64,000 bases of DNA from Scedosporium boydii (taxonomy: Eukaryota > Ascomycota > Sordariomycetes > Microascales > Microascaceae), in contig NJFT01000037.1 of NCBI GenBank assembly GCA_002221725.1, forward strand, positions 1 through 64,000, given 5' to 3'. The translations under genes were made by a program, and so were the position numbers. Each line of letters begins with the position of its first letter. Positions within the stretch are counted from its first letter, which is position 1. Positions 24,410 through 34,147 of this stretch are shown here, one piece after another. The notes below the pieces were generated by a model. It worked only from the letters and a program-made list of their open reading frames with translations. It made no database searches and had not been told where the DNA came from.

Positions 24410-24459
24410 TTTTTTTTTTCTATTTCTTTTTTTTTTTTTTTTTTTTTTTCTTCTTCTAT
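24410..24459. repeat. poly-T tract between converging genes
   Basis: A 10-nt T run, a short CTATTTC break, then an uninterrupted run of about 23 T and a TTC-rich end. It covers the intergenic space and the last codons of the minus-strand methyltransferase gene. Length is likely to vary between isolates or sequencing runs. Confidence 0.8.
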
Positions 24460-25717
24460 TTTCTCCTAAACCGACCCTGTATCCAGCAACGGTACATCTT
24501 GATACGCGACGCCCTATTCACTAAAAGCCTATTATCCCGGCCTAGGGCGTCAATCTCAAACTTATCAGACCAAATCTTGGTCAACTCATCTTCCTCGAAA
24601 AAGTAGACTCTCGTCCCGTCACCCCTAACGTAAAAGTTCTCGTCAAGATAGCGGTTCTTCTTGAACCGCACCTGAGCGAGGTCCCCTCTTCCATAGTCTC
24701 GGAAGCAGACGTGCCCGCCAGGCTTCAGCAGTCGATATATGTTATTCACGGCCTTGCCCCACTCAGTTGGGGAGAGGGCAGAGAATATAAAGATCAAAAC
24801 GACAACGTCCACGGAGCCCTCGGTGAGTCCGGGAGGGAGCTCATCTCCCGTCACGTCCCAGACATCAGCCTGCATGACACCCGTGTTATACGCCTCTTGG
24901 CTGCGCATCACCTCTACGGCCTTCTTGGAGTAATCACACGCGTGTACTTTTAGTTGCGGGTTCTTGTTCCTGGCAATCAGTGGGAAAGCCGTATTTCCGG
25001 CACCCGCGCCCACCTCAAGGACGACCTGGGGGCCAGCATCTTCTTTTGTTACGTCTTCGAGAATGGGAAACTCCTGTTGGAGCCATTTCCGGTCTTTGAA
25101 GAAGTTTGCGGCATTATTCTTGTAGAATAGATTCCACCACTTAGCAGGATCGGCATTAAATCTCTCTGAACAGGGCAAGCTGTTAGCTAACGACGCCATT
25201 GCAAAACTGGTATGCGTATAGACAAGAGCGTGGAAAGGGATGATGCATCAGATGGGAGCGAAAGAAGATAAGTTGGTCATCAACGGTTTTGTCAGATGAA
25301 CTATGCATTTTTGAAGGCTCATCACCGCATCGGTGGGTTGGTTCCAGTCAAGAAACAAGAGAAAGAAGAAAAAGAGAAGAAAAAAGTAGACTCACTTTTA
25401 TCAAAGTCATTTGCCGGAGACTGACGCTGCTTCTCATACTGAGCCTGGGCAAACTCCTTGTACGCATCGTCAGTCTCGACATGATCCCAGGCATTGAACT
25501 CGAAGACGTCGTCCTGCTCGCCAAGGTACCGGTTTCCAAATTGAAATGGATCGGATCTCTTCTTGTTCTTCTCCGGGTCATGGGACCTGTGAGCCGGGAC
25601 GTCCTGCTCCCCGGGTTTCGAGTCTTGCTCAAGGCTTAGCTCCTCGGTCTGCTGGATCAGATCGTCACCAGTCTTTGGCACTTCCGGCGCCGAAGGTACG
25701 GCTTCCGCAACAGTCAT
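24456..25717 (-). CDS. TRM140: tRNA(Thr/Ser) m3C32 methyltransferase, METTL2/TRM140 family
   Basis: Exons 25717-25396 and 25165-24456 give 343 aa. SAM-dependent enzyme that forms 3-methylcytidine at position 32 of tRNA anticodon loops. Seen: N-terminal GNRYLGEQDDVFEFNAWDHV, family-specific; then RFNADPAKWWNLFYKNN and FFKDRKWLQQEFP; SAM motif I EVGAGAGN at about 158-165; VHACDYSKKAVEVM; VLIFIFSALSPTEWG; and LKPGGHVCFRDYGRGDLAQ, RYLDENFYVRGDGTRVYFF, all hallmarks of METTL2/6/8. The join K-R-F across the intron (donor GTGAGT, acceptor TTCAG) restores the expected sequence. Yeast Trm140 has an actin-binding extension that is absent here. Start is the first ATG; upstream in-frame codons are non-ATG. 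Confidence 0.93.
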
Positions 25718-26079
25718 TATGTATAGGTGCCTGCCCGGATAATTGCGTTTGCAGAATAAGCCACGGTAATTGCCTTGGTTTCTTGCAATGAAATACCCTA
25801 GGGTAGGGACAGACTGCTTGAATGAATACAAATTCTGTTGGATTGAAGTTTGGGGCTTGGGGTTGAGAGAAGGAGGAAAGAAAGCGAAGTTGGTGTTGGG
25901 TCAATCTCCCAAGAAAAATCTTTTTATTGACAGCTTGGAGTGGGGGGACGGGCTCCCGCTATGCCTACACCCGCCTCCAGCTGTTGCCAAAGGCTTAGGT
26001 TGGTCTCCACTTGAAACAGTTGAGCCTCGGGTGTGTTGTTTTTCCGGAACAACTCCAATTTCCCAATGCGGAATTCAAT

Positions 26080-26944
26080 TCAATCTTGATAAGACCTCAT
26101 TGGTAATACATGGTCCCCACCTACAGCCTCTCCACCATTACCTTCATCTTCCCGAGTTGTTGGGACCGTCTCCCCTTTCTTGGCAATCGGCGCTCCATAC
26201 CTCGCCGGCTTCCTCACGATCCTTCCCGACTTCGTCCTATCTAGGTCGCCGACATGGATGATCGCACCCGATCCAGTCGCAGGAGTGCCATGCTTCAAGA
26301 TTGTGCGGCCCCTTGCAGTTTTGGTCACTGACAAGCACTCTGTTAGCCCAGATACTCGGATGGGAGGATGCTTGTGAGCCTAGTTTTGATGATAGGAAAA
26401 CTCAAAGAGATACATACAATGATCCTCCTTCCACTCTTTTTGCTTCTGTTTGCTATACCGGTATCGGGCCACAATAGTGCCGTACCTTCTCTCGGTTGGC
26501 CAGTGCCGCATTGGGGACTGCAGCATTCCCCTAGAGTGGGAGATGATGGGCCCTTGCCCCATCTTCGAGCCACACTGCCTATCCCCCGGCAAGGCACTCG
26601 AGATCTTGTGGGCATGCAGAGGCATGCCACCTCTGGCATAGACCTCTGCATCGTTCACCTGAGGAGAGCCGTCTTCAACCCTAAAGTAACCATATTGGGT
26701 GTCTCGTGTTCCTATTAGCCTTGAACATGCTGAGGGCCGATTAGATCAATTTAGACTTACATGTCCATTCCAGGTCCAGAAGATTCATGGGCGTTAACCA
26801 GCGGGTCTCGTCGCCCACAGCGAACGCGAAGCAGTTGTATACCGGGCTCGAGGTTTCCCAATGAACTGCAAAGTTCCCCTCACGAGCATCGGAATGGTCT
26901 TGAATAATTCCTCGGATGAATTGGGTCAATTGCTGATTAGCCAT
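26080..26944 (-). CDS. DUF7689-like fungal protein, splice pattern uncertain
   Basis: Exon 1 (26944-26761) reads NCFAFAVGDETRWLTP. Exon 2 (about 26729-26418) reads QYGYFRVEDG, AEVYARGGMPLHAHKIS, CGSKMGQGPIISHS and RYGTIVARYR. This order (NCxAxAxGD, yGxvalY, pxHaa, SKxGxxxxIxH, YG.v) recalls the DUF7689 family, of unknown function. Exon 3 (26327-26080) is basic, with RTKSGRIVRKPARYG. The exon 2-3 intron is standard (donor GTATGT, branch GCTAAC, acceptor GTCAG). The exon 1-2 junction is a problem: the only frame-keeping YAG acceptor gives a 31-nt intron, while the natural 49-nt choice creates TGA. The gene could be decaying or use a rare acceptor. Family assignment is from memory of the pattern and should be treated as tentative. 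Confidence 0.5.
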
Positions 26945-28982
26945 GATGCGCACAGCTAATGAGAAAAGGATAGGATTGAAGAACTGATTTGATTCGATAG
27001 TTGGGACAACTGACGTATAGAGCTAAAAGGGGAACGGACAATTTGAGAGTGCTACTGAGCCTGAGGTGAGAGGGCAAGGATACCGGAACCGAGATCTAGA
27101 CACGCGGAAGATTGTAGGAAGCAGCTTCTCATGGATAAAGAGCGGTTTCTTCTAATCTCTAGCTAAGGTAGGTGGCGCCGGTAGCATCACTCTTATATGA
27201 GGCTGCATCTTCTGTACAGCGTAATCGCAACCCACGTCGTGCTCGCTGGCCTAGGATCTCTAATTCCAAGATTGACTCCTCAGAACGCAACATGTAGGGA
27301 TCTAAACCTGATGACTAGTTTGGCTGTTTCGGTGCGCTTCGAGGCTATAATGAGCTGGGCTAACAATCTTTGGGCTAACACTCTTCCCACCATTTGACTC
27401 AATGCAAACGACCCATGGGTTGCGGGCGGCCGTCTCACCAGAATCTGGGATGTTGGCATTTACAAGCGTCATATCAGGCTTGTTCGCCAAGTTTGGTTTC
27501 CAAGTGAAGCCATACACTACATCAGCGAGTCCAGCGATGCTACTGTATCGTCTTGGTTGCAACGCTTGCGCACAGATGTGCAACACCTGGGTTATCTTGG
27601 AAGTCCCTATGAATGTATTCACGTCCGCCCAAGCGCACCTACGAAAGCGCGCACGTCTGTACTCGTTGACTTCATTGGTTTTGTAGAGTCATGGGGTCTG
27701 GAGTATGGGAAAGGCCGTATTGACTCAGGTCATGGTCGGGTCGTGGTTATCCTGTTGGCGGCATGCCAACAAGGCCCGTATTTGCGTTCCGCGACGCTCT
27801 TCGTGGGAGGGTTTGCCTCACTCGGCCTCTTCTAATGCCTAACCACTGCAGGGTTGTCTTTAACTTTGTGTATTATCCGGCCAGCAAGGGCTTTTGATAT
27901 CTCTGATGCTGGATATCCCGGTGACTAGCGGCGTGCCTATTTGATGAGCACATTCTTTGATGATAATGGTCTAGCAGTCTGTTTCGGGGGCGGCTACTCT
28001 GAACGTCTTATGAAAGGAGAATTTCCGGTTTTGAGAACTGCACGTCCAGGGGGATTGTATCTTCCATCTGGCTAACTCCGGGCCACAGCTACCAGTGTTT
28101 GCTGCTGTACTGCTGCTAACAGCATGGCTCACCGAGGCTGGCCCAATGATACGCATTGCGCACTCTCACTGTCTTGGCCAATGTAATTTATTTCAAGCGG
28201 ATTCCTAAATGTTGTTTATTCTAGAGTAGCTATAGAGTTTAGAGACACGAGGCTCCCCTTTCGCTTGACAAACAACCCGACTCCGGGCATGATAAAACTG
28301 GTCGGCGTTGTATTTCGTCATCGGCAGGCACGCAACCTCGTTGGCCTTGCTCAGAGTGTGACAGGCTTCTAAAATGCTCCCAAGAAGGCTACTAGCGGCT
28401 AGAAGTCTCAGAAGATTCACGACGATTCATGTCCGCCGCTACGATGGCGTACAATGGACGCACCAAGCCAGAGTTCATTTGTGCTGACCGGGTCATTCAG
28501 GCAAATGTATGTGATGCCTGCACGTGAGGAATGCTAATGGCATTCTAGAATGGCAAGGTGTAGAGCATACGAACCTTGGTTTGCCATGGGTGCCGTCGAG
28601 GCAGCTGTGAACATGGGGTCTGTAGGACTCCCTTTTATCCTCCCTCTCAAGCAGATCAACCGGAAGTTCTAAGTTAGAGTGCGGAGAGCTGGAGGCATTC
28701 CCTTACCCCTTCTAGTCGACGTAGAGAGGTTAACTAGATGCAACTGCCAAGGCCGGGTCAACTTGACATAAAGATGGTGTCGATAGCCAAGAAACGACTC
28801 GGGCACCTCGAATTCCTACCTTCATTACCGAGGTAAATGTCTCCTCTTTGCCTGCCAAAACAAGAAGAAAAGACAGAACACGAACGGCGCCAAAGAAAGC
28901 TAAGGCAGGAGACAGTAGAGATGTACAAAAGTCACCGCCGTTAGCTCAGCCCGCAACGCAGCACGGGACTCTAAGCAATCAG
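26945..28982. other. 2 kb gene-poor stretch
   Basis: No gene that I can support. Short ATG frames exist (27197-27397 +, with a hydrophobic start; 27402-27686 +), as does a secreted-looking frame without ATG (28205-28420 -). None has a recognisable domain. Sits between two accessory-looking genes. Confidence 0.4.
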
Positions 28983-30310
28983 TCAAGAATCGTCATCGCT
29001 GACAATTTCTCCTGTAGCAAGGAGTCGTCGGCCTTCGGGGAGTGGAAGGTCTCGGGTCGGCGGGCGCTGCCACTTCAAAAAGTCACGGCCTTCCTTCACC
29101 AGCAGGAAGCGAAGCTGGCAGGCACAGTCGAGAGGCCTACCGGCTATGTCATGGGATGGAAAGCCTGGCACCGGGGGCCAATCTAGAGGCTCCGACGCCT
29201 TCGTGAAATGGTTGATCCTCTCGTCAAGAGTCTTCCTCCGATTTACCAATTCTTCGAGGATACGACGATACTCAGTTACGGGGCTATCCAGCTCCACATC
29301 TGGGTGCTTTTCCCACCCTCGCTTCGTGAGTACCTTGGACATATCTAGCTCGTTTGGGTAAAACTCTCTGCGAAAGCTAAACTCGTGCGTAATGATCTCG
29401 TAGAGGGTAAAGACGACGAACTTAACATCGTTACAATCTTCATCGTACCCAAAGACGAAGTCGTTCGCCTCGTCTCCTTCCCAGCCTAGCTTCGCGGCTG
29501 AGTTGAAATCGAAGACTTGGATATTATCCGTCTCTGGGTTGATGAGAAGGTTCCATGGACAGATATCGCCATGAACGATGCCTAAGTGGAGGTTGAGATA
29601 ATCGACAACCTTCTTATTAGTTGGTTCAATGTGCGAGACGATCAAGAAATACAGACCTGAATAAGTTGTTCAAGGTATTTCAGCTTGAAGACGCGATCAT
29701 CTTTTTCATCGAGTGTGCCACCCGGGACGTACTGCGTAACAAAACCAACGACTTTATCATCGCCCTCAACTACATCGACAACGAGTGCATCGAAGGAGAC
29801 AATATTCGGATGCTTAGGTATCCGCATAACGCAGTTGGTCTCGTGCCGGGTGGAAGCCCTATTCGCAACATTCACGAAATACTTGAAAACGACCTTCTTA
29901 GTCACGCCAGGGCGAGGTTGGTAGGTCGTCAGGTCGACCATAAGCCCAAGACGATCCACCTCGGTGAGGTCACCGCGGCTTACAGTAGCGGTTCCCGTGG
30001 GAAAATCGGCGAGTGATGGGTAGAAAGGGACGAACGCAAAATCTTCCGTGATGTCCGATTTGCTGGACAAAAACGCGCCGTCATCCGACATGCTCACCCG
30101 CAGAGCGTCCGCTGGGAGATCATCGACAAATTTGGCGAGGGCGCTAAATATGAAATCGTGGTCATATTTCTCGACGGGTGAATACACCAGGATGCGCCGC
30201 CGTTGATCCCAATCCTCCACGAACCACAGGACACCACTCAAGGAGGGTATACAGCCCGACATGGTGAAGCGCTGCTCGGGAAGACATTGATCGAAGTAGT
30301 GTGAGCCCAT
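28983..30310 (-). CDS. protein-kinase-like protein with degenerate catalytic motifs
   Basis: Exons 30310-29657 and 29609-28983 (47-nt intron, branch CAACTAAT) give 426 aa. Splicing joins YLEQLIQ to VVDYLNLHLGIVHGDI, a continuous kinase helix. The second half has GIVHGDICPWNLLINPET in place of the HRD loop and VFDFNSAAKLG in place of DFG. FKYF around residue 140 may be the ATP lysine, and ITHEFSFR lies in the C-lobe. HGD-type loops occur in aminoglycoside-phosphotransferase-like and fungus-expanded kinase families, so it may be active on an unusual substrate or be a pseudokinase. The N-terminal 120 residues are not recognised. Divergent from EMC2, with 389 bp between starts. Confidence 0.75.
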
Positions 30311-30699
30311 TTTTTTCGGCTCTCCAATGCGGAGAGACGGAGGAGAACGTAGTTCTTTCTTTAAAGATAAGCGGGAAAAAAAAATAGAATAAAATAAATA
30401 ATGAAAACTGATTCTCTTGGCCGTGGGGAGAACACTTGGTAATTATTGTTAGTATTGACAGTATTGTCGATATTGTTGGGGATACGACGTCATCACTGCA
30501 GCTTGGAGTAAAGCGACCACTCAAGCTACCCTCTCGGAGGATTATCGGAAGAACCCCCCACAGTCTTAATGACAACAATTAATGGTTTTGAACACACCAG
30601 TCGAGCTGAGCTTGGTAGAGATCCGCCCCAAGACGAGAGCAGACATTGAACTGCACCCAGCTTCGCATTTCCCTCTCCGGATCTCCAACTACCTGCATC
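30311..30699. other. divergent promoter between kinase-like gene and EMC2
   Basis: 389 bp, with an A-rich block at about 30371-30405 and AATATTG-rich sequence near 30445-30475. No gene seen. Confidence 0.5.
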
Positions 30700-31897
30700 A
30701 TGACGCCGTCTCTTCTTCGCCCCCAGGCGTATCTGTCGAACAAAGAGGTCCTCGAACTCGCACAGCAAGCTCCCAACATCCTCCGCAATAACCCTAAGGC
30801 CTTCTCGACATCACCGCTAGTCTCCCTCTTTACTGCGTCGGAAACGCCAGAGCTATGGATGATCTACGAGAACCTGTTAATAGCCTGTCTCAGGACGGGC
30901 GATGACCAGTCCGCCTTTGAAATTCTGGAAAGACTTGTGCAGAGGTTTGGTGGCGAGAACGAGCGGATAATGGCCCTAAAGGGGCTAGCCAAGGAAGCGA
31001 AGGCCGCCAGCAATGCGGAACTCGAAGCTATTCTTAAAGAATACGACTCGCTCCTGTCTGGCCAAGCGGAAAGCGAAACGAACATTGTAAGCGCCCTCCA
31101 CTCCCCAAAAGTTGATAGGGAAGGTTTAAGGGAAGCTGCTCGTGCTAACCGGGACTCTTTCTTAGCCAGTTGCGAAGCGCCGAGTTGCATTGCTCAAGTC
31201 GATGGGACGAACATCGGAAGCGATAGCATCCTTGGTTAAGCTATTGGATTACTCGCCGACGGACGCCGAGGGGTGGTCGGAGTTGTCAGATCTCTATCTT
31301 TCTCAAGGCTTGTACGCGCAGGCAATCTATGCTCTCGAGGAAGTTCTTGTCCTACAAGCGAACTCCTGGAACGTAAGTCATGGCTTTCGGCCAATGGCTA
31401 AGTTGATACTAACTTTTGAGTCTATAGATGCACGCTAGGTTGGGAGAGATCCTATATATGGCGGCCACCGAGTTGGCAGATGGTAGTTCAAATAGGTATT
31501 TCGCGGAGTCAGTAAAGAGGTTCTGCCGGAGCGTTGAGCTCTGCGATGACTATCTACGTGGATACTATGGCCTGAAGCAGGTAAGGCCATGCCACCACTC
31601 CGCAATATCAATCGAAGTGAGCGATTGAATACGAATGCTAATGCAAGTCTCAAGGTCACGGGTACTCTATTGAGCGATCCCAAACTCCTCAAACCGTCCA
31701 AGCAGTCGGATGAGGAGGGCATGGCCCTCCCCCCCAAGAAAACCCTGGAGGCATTAAACGAGAAAGCGACGGCGAAGCTTGGCGAGATTGTGCGGCGATA
31801 CAGCGCGGGAGATGTCCATTGGCAAGGGTATGATGCGGCGGAAATTGAGGCCACCCGACAACTCCTTGCCAAGGATGAAGCCCAGGTTGTACGATAA
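30700..31897 (+). CDS. EMC2: ER membrane protein complex subunit 2
   Basis: Four exons, 30700-31086, 31166-31372, 31428-31580 and 31655-31897, all phase 0, give 329 aa. EMC2 is the cytosolic TPR subunit of the ER membrane complex, which inserts tail-anchored and multi-pass proteins. Seen: LWMIYENLLIACLRTGDDQ at the start of the helical repeats, then ALLKSMGRTSEAIASLVKLL. The best TPR match is DAEGWSELSDLYLSQGLYAQ with AIYALEEVL, followed by HARLGEILY and RYFAESVKRFCRSVELCDDY, which match fungal EMC2 closely. The C-terminus is charged and ends after a helical segment. Each intron has a standard donor and a CTAAC or CTAAT branch point. Confidence 0.93.
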
Positions 31898-32893
31898 GTA
31901 ATGTGTAATGACACTAGTCAGCGTTCTTTTTCTTTCTTTGCTTTTGTTTGTTATTCTAGCCCTCTTGTTCTTTCGGGCCGGCGCACGAGGGCCTCGGACG
32001 ACTTCAAAGGAGAATTCTGTTTGCGTGCGACAGAAGCACCGACACAGCGGATCTGGCCCACACCCTATGCTTGTTATGTGTGATTCGCGATGTGGGAATA
32101 GTGTGAAGCGCACCACACACATGCAATATTTCTCTTCCACTTATGGATTTCTCCCTGTTGCCTTGATGCCGTCGTGGAGTATTTCGCGAGACGCGAGATA
32201 CCCTCGCGCGATGCCACGTTGCGATGGCAAATAATACTCTTGCAATATAGCACGCTTTCCGCAACACTTCGAATGTTATTATAATCAGGGCTAATGCTAC
32301 CCTACACGCGATGGGGGGACGCGGGGAGGGGAAACATTCCGGGCGCCGACATCCTGGGATTGCATTGGATGTTGGTCTGTTCGGATCTTAATTACCAACG
32401 GGCTCCTCCACGTGCTCTCTGGCGATTCACGGCTTCCCGCAGAATGGCGCTGACGGCCCTAACCTACTGGGGTAATTACCTTCCTTCATGGGAAATCCAA
32501 GCGGTGATACAGGGAATCTTTGTCTGGGTAGGAATATTTAATTAACCTACAATAGAAATATTCTTGACCGAGGGTGGGTAGGATGTTAAATGAGAGGAAG
32601 ACATGCATCGCAGCATGCATCGCAGCATCCCACGGCATTCTGCGCTGGCAGGGACACATTCTTCGGGACAATTCAGACTGCAACGGCTGGACAACTTAAG
32701 GAGCTGTCTGCCCGGACTTTGGATGGAGTGCTGATCTTGACCTCCGGAAGATAAGCTCTGATCATCAAGCTCCAGTCGCTCTTTTACGCAATTTCTTCTT
32801 ACCCCAGATTAGGTCTTGTTGCACTTAACAAGATCAATCTTATCTTTTACTCCAGTTTTAATATACCAACTTGGGACATCATCAACAGCAAAG
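31898..32893. other. intergenic: EMC2 3' flank and GDPD promoter
   Basis: 1 kb without a gene. Contains a short tandem repeat of GCATGCATCGCA near 32601-32631. The last 70 bp are AT-rich leader before the GDPD ATG. Confidence 0.5.
32601..32631. repeat. two copies of a 12-bp unit ATGCATCGCAGC
   Basis: The sequence reads ATGCATCGCAGC twice, followed by a partial third copy (ATCCCA). It includes the palindrome ATGCAT. Located about 270 bp upstream of the secreted phosphodiesterase gene. No known function. Confidence 0.5.
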
Positions 32894-34147
32894 ATGCAGT
32901 TGAAGTACGCCACCCTTGCGCTTGGCCTCGGCCTGGCCGCTGCCGCGCCTTCCAACAAGACGTCGTCCTGCAAGCCCTCCACTGGAGTAATCAAGACCGC
33001 TCAATTGGGTCCTCGTCCCTTCTTCCTCGTCGATGACCTGGAAGCTGGCCCTCTCAAGGAGAAGCTCACCTCTTGCATGAGCAAGAAGACCTTCAAGCCT
33101 TCGGTCTGGAGCGTCGCCCACCGTGGTGGTGGTACCCTCATGATGCCTGAGCACAGCCTTCAGTCCAACATGGCCGGCGCTCGCATGGGTGCCGGTGTCC
33201 TCGAGTGCGACGTTGCCTTCACCAAGGACCGGGAACTCGTCTGCCGTCACTCCCAGTGCGACTTGGCGACCACCACTAACATCGTCGCTATTCCCGAGCT
33301 CAACGCCAAGTGCACTCAGCCCTTCGCTCCTGCTGCCAACGGCAAGCCTGCCAGCGCTAAGTGCTGCACCAGCGACATCACTCTCGCCGAGTATAAGACG
33401 CTCTGCGCCAAGGTGGACGGCTCTAACAAGTCGGCTACCACCCCCGAGGAGTTCCTCCGTGGCACCGCCCGCCATCAGACGGATTTGTACGCTACCTGCG
33501 CTACCGTCTTGACCCACAAGGAACACATTGAACTTGTCAAGGGCCTCGGTCTTCGCTTCACCCCCGAGCTCAAGACCCCCGAGGTCCCCATGCCCTTCGA
33601 GGGTGACTACACCCAGGAGAAGTACGCCCAGCAGATGATTGACGAGTACAAGGCTGCTGGTGTTCACCCCTCGCGCGTGTTCGCCCAGTCCTTCCTCTAC
33701 GATGACATCCTGTACTGGATCAAGAACGAGCCCGAGTTCGGCAAGCAGGCCGTCTTCCTCGACTCGGAGGGCGAGACTCCTGAGACTCTCCCTGTCGCCA
33801 CTGAGAAGCTCACTCAGCGCGCTGCCGACGGTGTCCGTATCGTCGCTCCTCCCCTCCAGTACCTCGTCACTCTCGACGAGAACAAGAATATCATCCCTAG
33901 CCCGTACGCCAAGAAGGCCCAGGAGCTCGGCCTCGACATCATCACCTGGTCGCTCGAGAGGTCTGCTTTCCTCGGCGACGGCTCGCACGGCGGCTATTAC
34001 TACTCTACTATCGCTGATGCTATCAACAAGGACGGTGACGTCTACAAGCTCCTCCACGTCCTTGCTCAGGATGTCAAGGTTCGGGGTGTCTTCTCTGACT
34101 GGAGCGCCACTGTTACCTTTTACGCCAACTGCTTTAACATTTTCTAA
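32894..34147 (+). CDS. secreted glycerophosphodiester phosphodiesterase (GDPD family)
   Basis: Single exon, 417 aa from the ATG at 32894. Hydrolyses glycerophosphodiesters to glycerol-3-phosphate and an alcohol, often for phosphate or choline scavenging. A signal peptide is clear (LKYATLALGLGLAAAAPS). Catalytic landmarks: AHRGGG with His76/Arg77, MPEHS at 85-89, ECDVAF with Glu104 and Asp106, and CRHSQCDL with His119. The TIM-barrel end shows LGLDIITWSLERS and VRGVFSDWSATVTFYANC. Codon use is strongly C-biased at third positions, stronger than in its neighbours, which suggests high expression. That bias also creates a long antisense open frame. No intron, unlike most genes here. Confidence 0.92.
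   Translation: MQLKYATLALGLGLAAAAPSNKTSSCKPSTGVIKTAQLGPRPFFLVDDLEAGPLKEKLTSCMSKKTFKPSVWSVAHRGGGTLMMPEHSLQSNMAGARMGAGVLECDVAFTKDRELVCRHSQCDLATTTNIVAIPELNAKCTQPFAPAANGKPASAKCCTSDITLAEYKTLCAKVDGSNKSATTPEEFLRGTARHQTDLYATCATVLTHKEHIELVKGLGLRFTPELKTPEVPMPFEGDYTQEKYAQQMIDEYKAAGVHPSRVFAQSFLYDDILYWIKNEPEFGKQAVFLDSEGETPETLPVATEKLTQRAADGVRIVAPPLQYLVTLDENKNIIPSPYAKKAQELGLDIITWSLERSAFLGDGSHGGYYYSTIADAINKDGDVYKLLHVLAQDVKVRGVFSDWSATVTFYANCFNIF

Noticed and set aside
27302..27686. Overlapping 95-107-codon frames on both strands
   Set aside because: Neither resembles a known family; frames mirror each other and one lacks an ATG.
28205..28420. Small secreted-looking frame on the minus strand
   Set aside because: Opens with GTG, has an upstream in-frame stop and no clear splice that would supply an ATG.
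32882..34057. 391-codon open frame antisense to the GDPD gene
   Set aside because: Leu/Val/Glu/Gly-rich translation without family features; a by-product of C-biased third codon positions on the sense strand.
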